Assembly: GCF_000717185.1 (NCBI RefSeq) | Contig: NZ_JNYE01000011.1 | Coordinates: 1 to 64,000 of the forward strand | Source of the DNA: Kitasatospora phosalacinea | GTDB taxonomy: Bacteria; Actinomycetota; Actinomycetes; Streptomycetales; Streptomycetaceae | Direction: 5' to 3' | DNA length: 64,000 nucleotides | Part shown: positions 1 to 7,847 of the stretch, piece after piece | Layout: each line of letters begins with the position of its first letter | How positions within the stretch are numbered: position 1 is the first letter of the stretch | Position numbers and translations under genes: made by a program | Notes under the pieces: model-generated | Told to the model about the DNA's origin: nothing | Databases searched by the model: none | The model's input: the letters and a program-made list of their open reading frames with translations, nothing else

Positions 1-873
1 GCCCTCGACCACGGTGCCGTCGGTGGCGACCTTCTCACCGGGCCGCACCACGAACCGGTCACCGACCGCGAGCTGCCCCACCGGAACGCGGGTCTCCCGC
101 CCGTCCCGCAGCACCGTCACGTCCTTGGCGCCCAGTTCGAGCAGCGCCTTGAGCGCGGCGCCCGCGGTCCGCTTCGAGCGGGCCTCGAAGTAGCGTCCGG
201 CCAGGATGAACGCGGTGACGCCGGCCGCCGCCTCCAGGTAGATGTTCGACGCGCCGTCGGAGCGGGCGATGGTGAACTCGAAGCCGTGCCGCATCCCGGT
301 CATGCCCGCGTCGCCGAAGAACAGCGCCCACAGCGACCACAGGAACGCGGCGCCGGTGCCGACCGAGACCAGGGTGTCCATGGTGGCGGCGCCGTGCCGG
401 GCGTTGGTCCAGGCGGCCCGGTGGAACGGCCAGGCGGCGTACGTCACCACCGGCGCGGCCAGGGTCAGCGACAGCCACTGCCAGTTGTCGAACTGCAGGG
501 CGGGCACCATCGCCATCGCGATCACCGGCACCGCCAGCGCGACGGCGGTGACCAGGCGCTGCCGCAGCGGCGCCAGCTCGTCGGCCGGGCCGGTGGCCGC
601 GGCGCCGTCCGCCCCGGCCGCCGCCTCCGCCGCGGCCGGGGGCTCGGGGAGCGCGGCGGTGTAGCCGGTGGCCTCGACGGTCGCGATCAGGTCGGCGACC
701 TCCACGGGCCCGTCGACGACCACCTTGGCCTTCTCGGTGGCGTAGTTGACGGTGGCCCGGACGCCGTCCATCCGGTTGAGCTTCTTCTCGATCCGCGCGG
801 CGCAGGACGCACAGGTCATGCCGCCGATGCGGAGTTCCACCTCGGTGGAGGCGGGTGCTGCCTGGGTGGTCAT
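1..873 (-). CDS. copA: Copper-translocating P-type ATPase, N-terminal part (cut by the left window edge)
   Basis: The product is a P1B-type ATPase that would export Cu(I) across the membrane. The visible 291 residues start at an ATG (871-873) behind an AGGAG Shine-Dalgarno and open with a heavy-metal-associated domain carrying GMTCASC, the Cu(I)-binding CxxC loop. An Ala/Pro linker follows, then the first membrane helices and the start of the actuator domain (GAKDVTVLRDGRE, PGEKVATDGTVVEG). The phosphorylation (DKTGT) and CPC transport motifs lie outside the window and cannot be checked. The gene runs leftward 59 bp behind copZ, so the two are probably one operon under the CsoR-like palindromes at 1230 and 1267. 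Copper rather than another soft metal is inferred from the GMTCASC domain and the neighbours. Confidence 0.93.
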   Translation of the reverse strand, partial: MTTQAAPASTEVELRIGGMTCASCAARIEKKLNRMDGVRATVNYATEKAKVVVDGPVEVADLIATVEATGYTAALPEPPAAAEAAAGADGAAATGPADELAPLRQRLVTAVALAVPVIAMAMVPALQFDNWQWLSLTLAAPVVTYAAWPFHRAAWTNARHGAATMDTLVSVGTGAAFLWSLWALFFGDAGMTGMRHGFEFTIARSDGASNIYLEAAAGVTAFILAGRYFEARSKRTAGAALKALLELGAKDVTVLRDGRETRVPVGQLAVGDRFVVRPGEKVATDGTVVEG

Positions 874-932
874 CAGGGCTCCTCGTGGTCTCTCCCGGCC
901 GCGGGCCGGATTCCTACGGGTGGAGGGCTTGC

Positions 933-1205
933 TCAGGCCCGGCCGGTCAGCTCGTAGCCGGCCTCGTCGATCGCGGCGCGCACCGCCTCGTCGTCCGGTT
1001 CGGCGGCCGAGTCGACGCTCACCAGGCCGCCCTGCACGTCGACCCGGACGGCCTGCACGCCCGTCAGGGCGCCGACCGCCTTGCCGACGGCCTGCTCGCA
1101 GTGGCCGCAGGTCATCCCGGCGACGGCGTACACGGTGGTGACGGCGGCCGGGGCGGTCGCGGTCGTGGTGGTGGAGCAGGTGCCGTCGGTGGAGCAGCAG
1201 GACAT
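933..1205 (-). CDS. copZ: CopZ-like copper chaperone (HMA domain protein)
   Basis: A 90-residue cytoplasmic metallochaperone that would hand Cu(I) to the CopA ATPase encoded just downstream. After a Ser/Thr/Cys-rich start (MSCCSTDGTC) it is a single heavy-metal-associated domain with the binding loop GMTCGHC at residues 30-36 and the usual beta-alpha-beta-beta-alpha-beta pattern. The ATG at 1203-1205 is preferred over longer readings because a GGAGG ribosome-binding site lies 5-9 bases upstream, and longer readings would run through the palindromic operator at 1230-1246. The extra CC near the N-terminus and TC further on are unusual for CopZ and might add a second metal site, which is inference. 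The operator 24 bp upstream of the start points to copper-induced derepression. Confidence 0.92.
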   Translation of the reverse strand: MSCCSTDGTCSTTTTATAPAAVTTVYAVAGMTCGHCEQAVGKAVGALTGVQAVRVDVQGGLVSVDSAAEPDDEAVRAAIDEAGYELTGRA

Positions 1206-1229
1206 GGGAACCTCCGGAGTGATCCTGCG

Positions 1230-1246
1230 ATACCGGGTGGGGGTAT
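1230..1246. promoter_or_regulatory. CsoR-type copper operator 1
   Basis: The 17-bp sequence ATACCGGGTGGGGGTAT has ATACC/GGTAT half-sites and a G/C-rich centre, as in Cu(I)-sensing CsoR operators. It lies 24 bp upstream of the copZ start. Its reverse complement is identical, base for base, to the operator before the MFS gene at 2576-2592. Confidence 0.75.
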
Positions 1247-1266
1247 CGGCTTCGATGTCTCCAGTT

Positions 1267-1283
1267 ATACCCCTGGGGGGTAT
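1267..1283. promoter_or_regulatory. CsoR-type copper operator 2
   Basis: ATACCCCTGGGGGGTAT is a second 17-bp palindrome, starting 37 bp after the start of operator 1. Together the two would control leftward transcription of copZ-copA. The csoR gene itself is not in the window. Confidence 0.78.
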
Positions 1284-1423
1284 GCAGCGCAAGCATTCAC
1301 TCCGCCGCCCCTCGCACCCCGTCCGTCGCGGGCGAATTTCAAGCCCCTGCCGCACCCGCTCTGACCTGCGCACATGGCGGCCCCTGCGGGTGGGGTTGCC
1401 CCGCCTCCGCCTCCTCGACTCGA

Positions 1424-1450
1424 TTGACACATACCCCCAGGGGGTATGTA
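1424..1450 (+). promoter_or_regulatory. Promoter with CsoR-type operator 3 in its spacer
   Basis: A consensus -35 TTGACA (1424-1429) is followed directly by the near-perfect palindrome CATACCCCCAGGGGGTATG (1430-1448). A TATGTA at 1445-1450 can serve as the -10. The operator therefore fills the spacer, so a bound repressor would block RNA polymerase. It drives the His-rich protein gene starting at 1517. Confidence 0.8.
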
Positions 1451-1516
1451 CTCGCTGCGTCGGAACACCCCGGACCCCCGGGAGCGACCCCCTTGCCACA
1501 CCCACGGGAGCGCGCC

Positions 1517-2530
1517 ATGAACACCGCCTTCAAGGTCACCGCCTTCGCCACCGGCCTCGCCGCCGCCTTCACCGCCGCGTACGGCGTCGGCCACGCGGTC
1601 GGCCCCGCCCCGGCCCCCGCCGCCCAGCCGCACCCCGCCGCCCACGGAGCTCACGGAGCCCACGGAGCCCACGTGAACCCCACCGCCCCCGCCGTCCCCA
1701 CGGCCCCCGCCGCCCACGGCGACCACCAGGTCGGCGGCCTACAGGTCGCCGACCGCGGCTACACCCTCCGCCTGGACCGCACCGTCGTCCCGGCCGGCGG
1801 CCCGACCGAGCTGAGCTTCCAGGTGCTGGCCCCGGACGGGAGCCCGCTCACCGCCTACCGGCCCGCGCACGAGAAGGAGCTGCACCTGATCGTCGCCAGC
1901 CGCGACCTGGCGGACTTCCAGCACCTGCACCCCGTCCGCACCGCCGACGGCACCTGGACCGCCCCGGCGAACATCCCCGCGGCCGGGGACTACCGGGTCT
2001 TCGCCGACTTCACCCCGGCCGCCGAGACCGACCCGCTCACCCTCGGCGCCGACCTGCACGCCGCGGGCGACTACCGCCCCGCAGCCCTCCCGCAGACCGG
2101 CCGCACCGTCACCGTCGACGGGTACACCCTCACCCTCGCCGGCGACCTCACCCCGGGCCGCCCCGGTCGCCTCGCCTTCACCGTGAGCCGCGACGGCCGC
2201 CCGGTCACCGACCTCGACCCGTACCTCGCCGCGTACGGCCACCTGGTGGTCCTCCGGGCCGGCGACCTCGGCTACCTGCACGTCCACCCGGACGGCGAAC
2301 CGGGCGACGGCACCACCGCGCCCGGCCCCGAGGTCGACTTCACCGCGACCGCACCCACCCCCGGCGACTACCGCCTCTTCCTGGACTTCCAGCACCGGGG
2401 CACCGTCCGCACCGCGGCCTTCACCCTCACCGCCGCCGAAACCCCCGCCACCGGCATCCCCGCCACCGAAACCCCCACCACCGGCATCCCCGTCACCGAA
2501 ACCCCCGCCACCGAGCCCCACCAGCACTGA
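1517..2530 (+). CDS. His-rich exported protein of the copper regulon
   Basis: A 337-residue protein of unknown biochemical role, probably extracytoplasmic and copper-binding. The start is the ATG at 1517, seven bases after a GGGAG. The N-terminus (MNTAFKVTAFATGLAAAFTA) is a signal peptide or membrane anchor. It is followed by a Pro/Ala/His linker with GAHGAHGAH, a plausible Cu ligand array. The rest appears to be two related beta-rich domains (about 75-180 and 185-305), each with a conserved His/Asp stretch (DFQHLHPV in the first, YLHVHPDGEP in the second), and each ending in a DYR-F-DF strand. The C-terminus is a Thr/Pro repeat (ETPATGIPATE) ending in HQH. Family knowledge: similar proteins sit beside copA/csoR in streptomycetes but are not characterised. 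The operator-embedded promoter at 1424-1450 supports copper control. Confidence 0.8.
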   Translation: MNTAFKVTAFATGLAAAFTAAYGVGHAVGPAPAPAAQPHPAAHGAHGAHGAHVNPTAPAVPTAPAAHGDHQVGGLQVADRGYTLRLDRTVVPAGGPTELSFQVLAPDGSPLTAYRPAHEKELHLIVASRDLADFQHLHPVRTADGTWTAPANIPAAGDYRVFADFTPAAETDPLTLGADLHAAGDYRPAALPQTGRTVTVDGYTLTLAGDLTPGRPGRLAFTVSRDGRPVTDLDPYLAAYGHLVVLRAGDLGYLHVHPDGEPGDGTTAPGPEVDFTATAPTPGDYRLFLDFQHRGTVRTAAFTLTAAETPATGIPATETPTTGIPVTETPATEPHQH

Positions 2531-2575
2531 CCCCGCGCCCTCCTTCCCCTCCCGCCCCGCCCATCCGTCCCCCAC

Positions 2576-2592
2576 ATACCCCCACCCGGTAT
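2576..2592. promoter_or_regulatory. CsoR-type copper operator 4
   Basis: ATACCCCCACCCGGTAT lies 20 bp upstream of the MFS exporter start and is the exact reverse complement of operator 1. No clear -35/-10 pair was recognised, so it may control an internal promoter or simply sit in the 82-bp gap between the two genes. Confidence 0.72.
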
Positions 2593-2612
2593 ATCACCAG
2601 AGGAGCCCGGCC

Positions 2613-4013
2613 ATGTCCGACCCCAGCGCACCACCCGCACCGCGCCGTTGGACGGCGCTCACCCTGATCGCCCTCGCCCAGTTCACGGTCATCATGGACA
2701 CCTCGATCATCGGCGTGGCCCTGCCGGAGGTGCAGTCCGCGCTCGGCTTCTCGCAGGAGGACCTCTCCTGGGTGTTCAACGCCTACGTGATCGCCTTCGG
2801 CGGCCTGCTGCTGCTCGGCGGACGCCTCTCCGACCTGCTCGGCGCCAAGCGCGTCTTCGCCACCGGCTGGGCGGTCCTCGCCGTCGGCTCCCTGCTGGCG
2901 GGCCTGGCCGGCACCGCCTGGGTCGAACTGGTCGGCCGCGCCGTCCAGGGCGCCGGTTCGGCCCTGATCGCCCCGGCGGCGCTCACCCTGCTGATGACCC
3001 TCTTCGGCGCCCGCCCCACCGAACTCCCCAAGGCCATCGCGCTGTACGGGGCGGCCGCCCCGGCGGGCGGCACCGCGGGCGTCTTCCTCGGCGGGCTGAT
3101 CACCCAGTACGCCAGCTGGCAGTGGGTGTTCTGGATCAACGTCCCGGTGGCGCTGGCCGTGCTCGCCGCGACCCCGTCCGTGATGCCCGCCGCGGCGGGC
3201 CGGCGCGGCTCGATCGACTGGCTCGGCGCGGCCACCGTCACCACCGGCCTCGCCGTCACCGTCCTCGCGGTCGTCCGCGCCCCGCAGGCGGGCTGGGGCT
3301 CGGCGCAGACCTGGCTGGTGCTGGCCGCCGGGCTCCTGCTGATCGCCGTCTTCCTGCTGCTCCAGCACCGCCGCCGCGAACCGCTGGTGCGGCTCGGCAT
3401 CTGGCGCAGCCCGAACCTGGCCGGGGCCAACCTGGCGCAGCTGCTGATGGCCGCGGCCTGGATCCCGATGTGGTTCTTCCTCAACCTCTACCTGCAGCAG
3501 GTGCTCGGCCTGGAGGCGTTCGCCTCGGGCGCGGCACTGCTCCCGATGACCGCCGCGATCATGCTGATGATGATCGTCCTGGCGCCCCGGCTGATCGCCC
3601 GCTTCGGCCCCAAGCCGCTGGTCGTCACGGGCCTCGCCGCGCTCGCGGCGGGCATGTACTGGCTCTCGCTGGCCCGCCCGGACGGCAGCTTCGCGGTCGA
3701 CGTGCTGCCCGCCTCGCTGCTCGCCGCGCTCGGCATGGCGCTGGCCTTCATCCCCTCGCTGGGCACCGCCCTCGCCGTCCCCGACCCCACCGAGGGCGGC
3801 CTCGCCTCCGGCATCGTCAACACCTCCTACCAGGTCGGCTCCGCCCTCGGCCTGGCCGCCATGACCGCCGTCGCCGCCGCCAACGGCGCCCGCGACCTCA
3901 CCGACCCCGCCGCCCTCACCCAGGGCTTCTCGGCCGCCTTCCTCGGCGCCGCCGCCCTCGCCCTCCTCGGCGCCCTCGCCTCCCTCCTCACCCTCCGCCC
4001 CCGCCCTTCCTGA
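2613..4013 (+). CDS. DHA2-family MFS drug/proton antiporter
   Basis: A 466-residue inner-membrane exporter of the major facilitator superfamily (EmrB/QacA, 14-helix class) that would use the proton gradient to expel a toxic compound. Visible signatures are QFTVIMDTSIIGVALPEVQ in helix 1, WVFNAYVIAFGGLLLLGGRLSD (helix 2 and motif A region), GAGSALIAPAALTLL, and WVFWINVPVA. A C-terminal half also has helices and GLASGIVNTSYQVGSALG. The ATG at 2613 follows AGAGGAG with seven bases between. It lies 82 bp behind the His-rich protein gene and 20 bp behind its own copper palindrome, so it is probably copper-inducible. The substrate is not shown by the sequence: copper chelates or a copper-toxicity product are guesses. 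A strong hairpin follows at 4056. Confidence 0.88.
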   Translation: MSDPSAPPAPRRWTALTLIALAQFTVIMDTSIIGVALPEVQSALGFSQEDLSWVFNAYVIAFGGLLLLGGRLSDLLGAKRVFATGWAVLAVGSLLAGLAGTAWVELVGRAVQGAGSALIAPAALTLLMTLFGARPTELPKAIALYGAAAPAGGTAGVFLGGLITQYASWQWVFWINVPVALAVLAATPSVMPAAAGRRGSIDWLGAATVTTGLAVTVLAVVRAPQAGWGSAQTWLVLAAGLLLIAVFLLLQHRRREPLVRLGIWRSPNLAGANLAQLLMAAAWIPMWFFLNLYLQQVLGLEAFASGAALLPMTAAIMLMMIVLAPRLIARFGPKPLVVTGLAALAAGMYWLSLARPDGSFAVDVLPASLLAALGMALAFIPSLGTALAVPDPTEGGLASGIVNTSYQVGSALGLAAMTAVAAANGARDLTDPAALTQGFSAAFLGAAALALLGALASLLTLRPRPS

Positions 4014-4055
4014 CCCGGTCCTCCTGAGCCCGGCCCCCTGTGGCCCCGGCCCCCG

Positions 4056-4091
4056 GTCGTGCGGCGGCTCCCTCCGGAGCCGCCGCACGAC
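4056..4091 (+). terminator. Strong hairpin terminator after the MFS gene
   Basis: Two perfect 16-base arms (4056-4071 and 4076-4091) enclose a CTCC loop. There is no U-tract, as is common in streptomycetes. It closes the copper block. Confidence 0.75.
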
Positions 4092-4216
4092 GTCGGTTTC
4101 CGGCCAACTCCGCACCACCGTGGGCCACTTCGTCCGAAGAGGAGGTGGCCGCGCGGGCCGGTTGGTACGGTCGTCCGCCAACGGGTGGGGAATTCCAGGA
4201 AACGGGTGGGGGAGAA

Positions 4217-5722
4217 TTGTCAGAATGGCGCGACAGGCGTGGCCGCGGCGAACCTTCCGAGGTGACGCGGCGATTGGCGGTCAATGCCTATTCCAGGAAG
4301 AACGGCCTACAGGTCAGGATCGAGCGCTGGCTGAGGGCCGGGAAGAAGCGCAAGGAGGAGCCGGGAGTCCTCCGGGGGGAGCGGTACGCGGACTGGGTGC
4401 TGCGCCGGGTGGCGGTCGAGCGGCCGGTGCCGTCCTTCGGGTTCGACCAGCCGTTGGTGGTCGCGCACTGCCTCCGGGCGGTCCGGCTCCGGGTCTGGCG
4501 CAGGTCCTTCCTCGCGCTGCTGGTTGCACCGGGCGTCGTCTGTGCCGCGCTGCGGGCCGCGTCGTGGCCGGTGGCGGGCGGCCTGGTGGTGGGCGGGGCC
4601 TGGCTGGCGCTCTGGATCGACCGGGCCCGCGCCCAGTACGCGACGTACGCCCTGCGGCCCGAGGCGTTCCGTGCCGGCCGCAGTCGTGAACCGGCTGCCG
4701 CGCGCCGCCTGCGGAAGGTGTGGCCGGCGCCGTACGCCCTCCCGCACGAGCGGAGCCTGCGTGCCGCCGGGGCCCGGGACCACTTCATCGGCGCGGGCTG
4801 GACGGTCTGGCCGGAGAGCTCCATCGGCATCGACGTCGAACCGGTGCCCCGGCGGCCGGACGGAAAGGCGCCGGAGCGGGAAGGCAATTCCGGTCCGGAT
4901 TCCTGGATGCGGAAGAATTTCCCCCTCCCGGAGGCGGAGCAGGAGCCGGAGCCGCCCGCCGGATTCCGCCAGTTCACCGTTCCCGAATTGCACGACTACG
5001 TCGCTGACCGGCTGCTCGATCCGGCGCCGACGCACGCGGCGGACCACCCGCTGGCCGACATCGAGGTCCTGGGCGTCGCCACCCTGTCGGCGAAGCGCTG
5101 GCAGGACCTGGACGAGCAGGACTGGCTGGAACTGGAGGGTCTCGCGATCGGGAAACCCGACGCGGGGCCGGGGGAGTTCGTCGCCCGCCGCTACCTGTGG
5201 GCCCGCATCCTGTCCTGGCACGGCGAGCTGGCCGTGTCACTGATCGTCAACTTCGCCTACGAGAGCGGGTTCCTGCGGGTGACCGCCCGGCCGCACGTCA
5301 CGGGCCCGCTCAACCAGGACCTCGACGCCGCCACCGACCCGCCCCCGCCGTGGTCCTGGAGGTGGCTGCGGACCTCCTGGCTGAACGCCCTGCTCGACCT
5401 GGTCGACGCCGTCACCCGCCCGCTCGCCCCGGAGACGGCGGCCCGCGAGCCCGAACGCGACGGCGGCGGCCCGGTCAGCCTGCGCGAGGCGTACTCCACC
5501 AGCCACATCGACGACATGGAGATGTACGAGGACGCCCGCCGCTACGTCCAGATGATGCAGCGCCGGGTGTTCGAGACGGTCGAGGTGTTCCTCGGCCACC
5601 GCCACATCGACCTCACCGCCTACCGGGCGCAGGCCACGCAGATCTACAACTTCGGGGTGATCGCCGGGGGCGACATCTCGGGCACTGTCACCAACCAGCC
5701 CGGAGCCGAGGGCTCCGAGTGA
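4217..5722 (+). CDS. Unknown membrane protein with C-terminal GVIAGGD motif
   Basis: I do not recognise this roughly 500-residue protein. It has a basic N-terminus, two adjacent hydrophobic segments (about residues 98-116 and 118-134), then a long acidic and Trp-rich soluble region. It ends with NFGVIAGGDISGTVTN (DNA 5648-5695) about 10 residues from the C-terminus. That motif recurs near the N-terminus of the next gene's product. The frame is open from 4040, but that would begin inside the MFS terminator. TTG 4217, just after GGTGGGGGAG, or GTG 4262 are better starts; neither is certain. The 4160-4230 and 4890-4930 stretches are less GC-rich than the neighbours (GAATTC, AAGAATTT), which hints at acquired DNA. 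The next gene starts 14 bp downstream, so the two form an operon. Confidence 0.7.
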   Translation: MSEWRDRRGRGEPSEVTRRLAVNAYSRKNGLQVRIERWLRAGKKRKEEPGVLRGERYADWVLRRVAVERPVPSFGFDQPLVVAHCLRAVRLRVWRRSFLALLVAPGVVCAALRAASWPVAGGLVVGGAWLALWIDRARAQYATYALRPEAFRAGRSREPAAARRLRKVWPAPYALPHERSLRAAGARDHFIGAGWTVWPESSIGIDVEPVPRRPDGKAPEREGNSGPDSWMRKNFPLPEAEQEPEPPAGFRQFTVPELHDYVADRLLDPAPTHAADHPLADIEVLGVATLSAKRWQDLDEQDWLELEGLAIGKPDAGPGEFVARRYLWARILSWHGELAVSLIVNFAYESGFLRVTARPHVTGPLNQDLDAATDPPPPWSWRWLRTSWLNALLDLVDAVTRPLAPETAAREPERDGGGPVSLREAYSTSHIDDMEMYEDARRYVQMMQRRVFETVEVFLGHRHIDLTAYRAQATQIYNFGVIAGGDISGTVTNQPGAEGSE

Positions 5723-5736
5723 CCGAAGGAGCACCC

Positions 5737-6120
5737 GTGAACCCTGACCGGCACCCCTCCGCCCCCGTCAACTACGGCGTGATCGTCGGGGGCGACCTCA
5801 CCGGCAGCGTCCAGAACGCCCCGGCGGCCCGGGGCAGCACGTTGCACCAGGCCACCGGCCCGGCGGAGGCCGACCTCGCCGAGGCCCGCCGACGCCTGCA
5901 GGAGCTCCGGGAGGCCCTGGTGCGGCACCGGCACGAGCTGTCCGATCCGCAGGCGTGCCTGGACGAACTGGCCGTGGTCGAGGAGCACCTGCCCCGAGCG
6001 GCCGAGTCCCGGACCACCTTGCGGGCGGTCATGCGCTCGCTCTACGGGCGCTGCGGCGGCGTCCCGGGCCTGTTCACGATCGCGGGTGTCGCCCAGCAGG
6101 CGGTCGCCGCGCTGCTCTGA
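5737..6120 (+). CDS. Small helical protein with N-terminal GVIVGGD motif
   Basis: A 127-residue protein of unknown function. The GTG start at 5737 is chosen because AAGGAG (5726-5731) sits five bases before it; a GTG at 5719 overlapping the previous stop is the alternative. Residues 12-27 (NYGVIVGGDLTGSVQN) copy the C-terminal motif of the upstream protein with conservative changes. After a short linker comes a probable coiled coil (about 45-75: AEADLAEARRRLQELREAL, continuing to VRHRHELSD) and a helical C-terminus ending in a hydrophobic stretch (GLFTIAGVAQQAVAALL). It resembles small streptomycete DUF proteins with a similar N-terminal motif (possibly DUF5955, from memory). Shared short motifs at facing ends of adjacent proteins suggest homotypic assembly; see the findings. 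Confidence 0.75.
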   Translation: MNPDRHPSAPVNYGVIVGGDLTGSVQNAPAARGSTLHQATGPAEADLAEARRRLQELREALVRHRHELSDPQACLDELAVVEEHLPRAAESRTTLRAVMRSLYGRCGGVPGLFTIAGVAQQAVAALL

Positions 6121-6203
6121 ACCGGTCGGCCGGGCCCGCCCGCGGCGGCCGGGTGCGGCCGATTCCCGGCCGTGGCCCGGCCGCTTCGGCGTAGCCTTCG
6201 TGC

Positions 6204-7121
6204 ATGGCAGAGAGCAAGGTCGCGAAGGTCGGGCGGAAGAAGCCCGAGACGCACCTGGGGATGGTGCGGCGGGCCCGGAGGATCAACCGTGAGCTGGCGG
6301 AGCTGTACCCGTACGCGCACCCGGAGTTGGACTTCGACGGGCCGTTCCAACTGCTGGTGGCGACCGTGCTGTCGGCGCAGACCACCGACCTGCGGGTGAA
6401 CCAGACGACCCCGGCGCTGTTCGCGAAGTACCCGACGCCGGAGGACCTCGCGGCGGCCGTCCCGGAGGAGCTGGAGCAGGTCATCCGGCCCACCGGGTTC
6501 TTCCGGGCCAAGGCGAAGTCGCTGATCGGCCTGTCGATCGCGCTGCGCGACCGCTTCGGCGGCGAGGTGCCGCGCGGGCTGGAGGACCTGGTCACGCTGC
6601 CGGGGGTGGGCCGCAAGACCGCCAACGTGGTGATCGGCAACGCGTTCGGCGGGGCCGGCATCACGGTCGACACCCACTTCGGGCGGCTGGCCCGCCGCTT
6701 CGGCTGGACGGCCGAGGAGGACCCGGAGAAGGTCGAGGCCGACGTGATGGCGATCTTCCCGAAGTCGGAGTGGACGATGCTCTCGCACCGGGTGGTCTTC
6801 CACGGCCGCCGGGTCTGCCACGCCCGCAAGCCCGCCTGCGGGGCGTGCCCGATCGCGCCGCTGTGCCCGTCGTACGGGGTGGGGGAGACCGACCCGGAGC
6901 AGGCCCGCAAGCTGCTGAAGTACGAGCTGGCGGGGCAGCCCGGCCAGCGCCTGCGCCCTCCGGCGGACTTCCCGGGGGAGGCCGCGGCCCGCGCCGAGCT
7001 CGCCGCCGGGCACCCGCTGCCGGACACCGACCCGCAGGCCCTGCCGCCCGCGAAGGCCGCGAAGGCCGAGGCGCCCGCGAAGACCGCGAAGGCCGAGGCG
7101 GCCGCGAAGGAGACCTCATGA
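6204..7121 (+). CDS. nth: Endonuclease III (DNA glycosylase/AP lyase)
   Basis: Base-excision repair enzyme that removes oxidised pyrimidines and nicks the abasic site. The 305-residue protein shows [13 protein letters not shown], the helix-hairpin-helix [12 protein letters not shown] with the catalytic Lys138, and the catalytic Asp156 in VDTHFGRL. The [4Fe-4S] cluster ligands are Cys205, Cys212, Cys215 and Cys221, in exact C-x6-C-x2-C-x5-C spacing. The core ends near residue 240. The remaining 65 residues are an Ala/Lys/Glu tail ([16 protein letters not shown]) longer than in E. coli Nth and probably disordered. The stop overlaps the ATG of the NUDIX gene (ATGA), so the two are translationally coupled. 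Confidence 0.97.
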   Translation: MAESKVAKVGRKKPETHLGMVRRARRINRELAELYPYAHPELDFDGPFQLLVATVLSAQTTDLRVNQTTPALFAKYPTPEDLAAAVPEELEQVIRPTGFFRAKAKSLIGLSIALRDRFGGEVPRGLEDLVTLPGVGRKTANVVIGNAFGGAGITVDTHFGRLARRFGWTAEEDPEKVEADVMAIFPKSEWTMLSHRVVFHGRRVCHARKPACGACPIAPLCPSYGVGETDPEQARKLLKYELAGQPGQRLRPPADFPGEAAARAELAAGHPLPDTDPQALPPAKAAKAEAPAKTAKAEAAAKETS

Positions 7122-7819
7122 CGACGACGCCGCCCGCGCTGGTCCGGGACGGCCTGCCGGAGTGGCTGCTGCCGGTGCGGGAGGCGGCGGAGCGGGCGGT
7201 GCCGGAGCAGCTGAGCCGGTTCCTGCCGCCCGCGGAGGGCGGTCGTCCGTCGGCGGTGCTGGTGCTGTTCGGCGAGGGCCCGGCGGGGCCGGACCTGCTG
7301 CTGATCGAGCGGGCCCGCAGCCTGCGCTCGCACGCGGGCCAGCCGTCCTTCCCCGGCGGTGCGCTGGATCCGGAGGACGGTGACCCGGCGGGCAGCGGCC
7401 CGCTCGCGGCGGCGTTGCGCGAGGCGGTGGAGGAGACCGGTCTGGACGCGTCGGGCGTGCAGCTGTTCGCCCGGCTCCCGGCGCTGTACATCCCGGTCAG
7501 CGGGTTCGTGGTGACGCCGGTGCTGGGGTGGTGGCGCCGGGAGTCGCCGGTCGCGGTGGTCGACCCGGCGGAGACCGGCGCGGTGTTCCGGGTGCCGCTG
7601 GCGGAGCTGACCGATCCGGCGAACCGGGCGAAGCTGCGCCACCCGTCGGGGTTCACCGGGCCCGCGTTCGAGGTGGCGGGCCGCCTGGTGTGGGGGTTCA
7701 CCGCGGGGGTGATCGACCGGGTGCTGCACTTCAGCGGCCTGGAGCGGCCCTGGGACACCCGCCGCACCGTGGAGCTCTCCGAGGAGGCCGTGGCGCTGTC
7801 CCGGCGCCACGGCTCCTGA
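7118..7819 (+). CDS. NUDIX hydrolase, CoA pyrophosphatase type
   Basis: A 233-residue hydrolase that probably cleaves coenzyme A or related nucleoside diphosphates. It contains the CoAse signature region [20 protein letters not shown] followed by the NUDIX box core [11 protein letters not shown] with the metal-binding REVEE residues. The box carries the short insertion typical of the NudL/CoAse branch ([13 protein letters not shown] between GG and REAVEE). The ATG at 7118-7120 overlaps the nth stop, which fixes the start. The coupling with nth is a conserved actinobacterial arrangement and may reflect a shared damage-clean-up role, although that is inference. Confidence 0.92.
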   Translation: MTTTPPALVRDGLPEWLLPVREAAERAVPEQLSRFLPPAEGGRPSAVLVLFGEGPAGPDLLLIERARSLRSHAGQPSFPGGALDPEDGDPAGSGPLAAALREAVEETGLDASGVQLFARLPALYIPVSGFVVTPVLGWWRRESPVAVVDPAETGAVFRVPLAELTDPANRAKLRHPSGFTGPAFEVAGRLVWGFTAGVIDRVLHFSGLERPWDTRRTVELSEEAVALSRRHGS

Positions 7820-7847
7820 GGGGTCCTGGGGCCTGGGGACCCGCCGG

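Noticed and set aside
2493..4181. A 562-codon minus-strand frame opposite the MFS exporter
   Set aside because: Low-complexity Glu/Gly/Arg shadow frame; the exporter on the plus strand explains the region.
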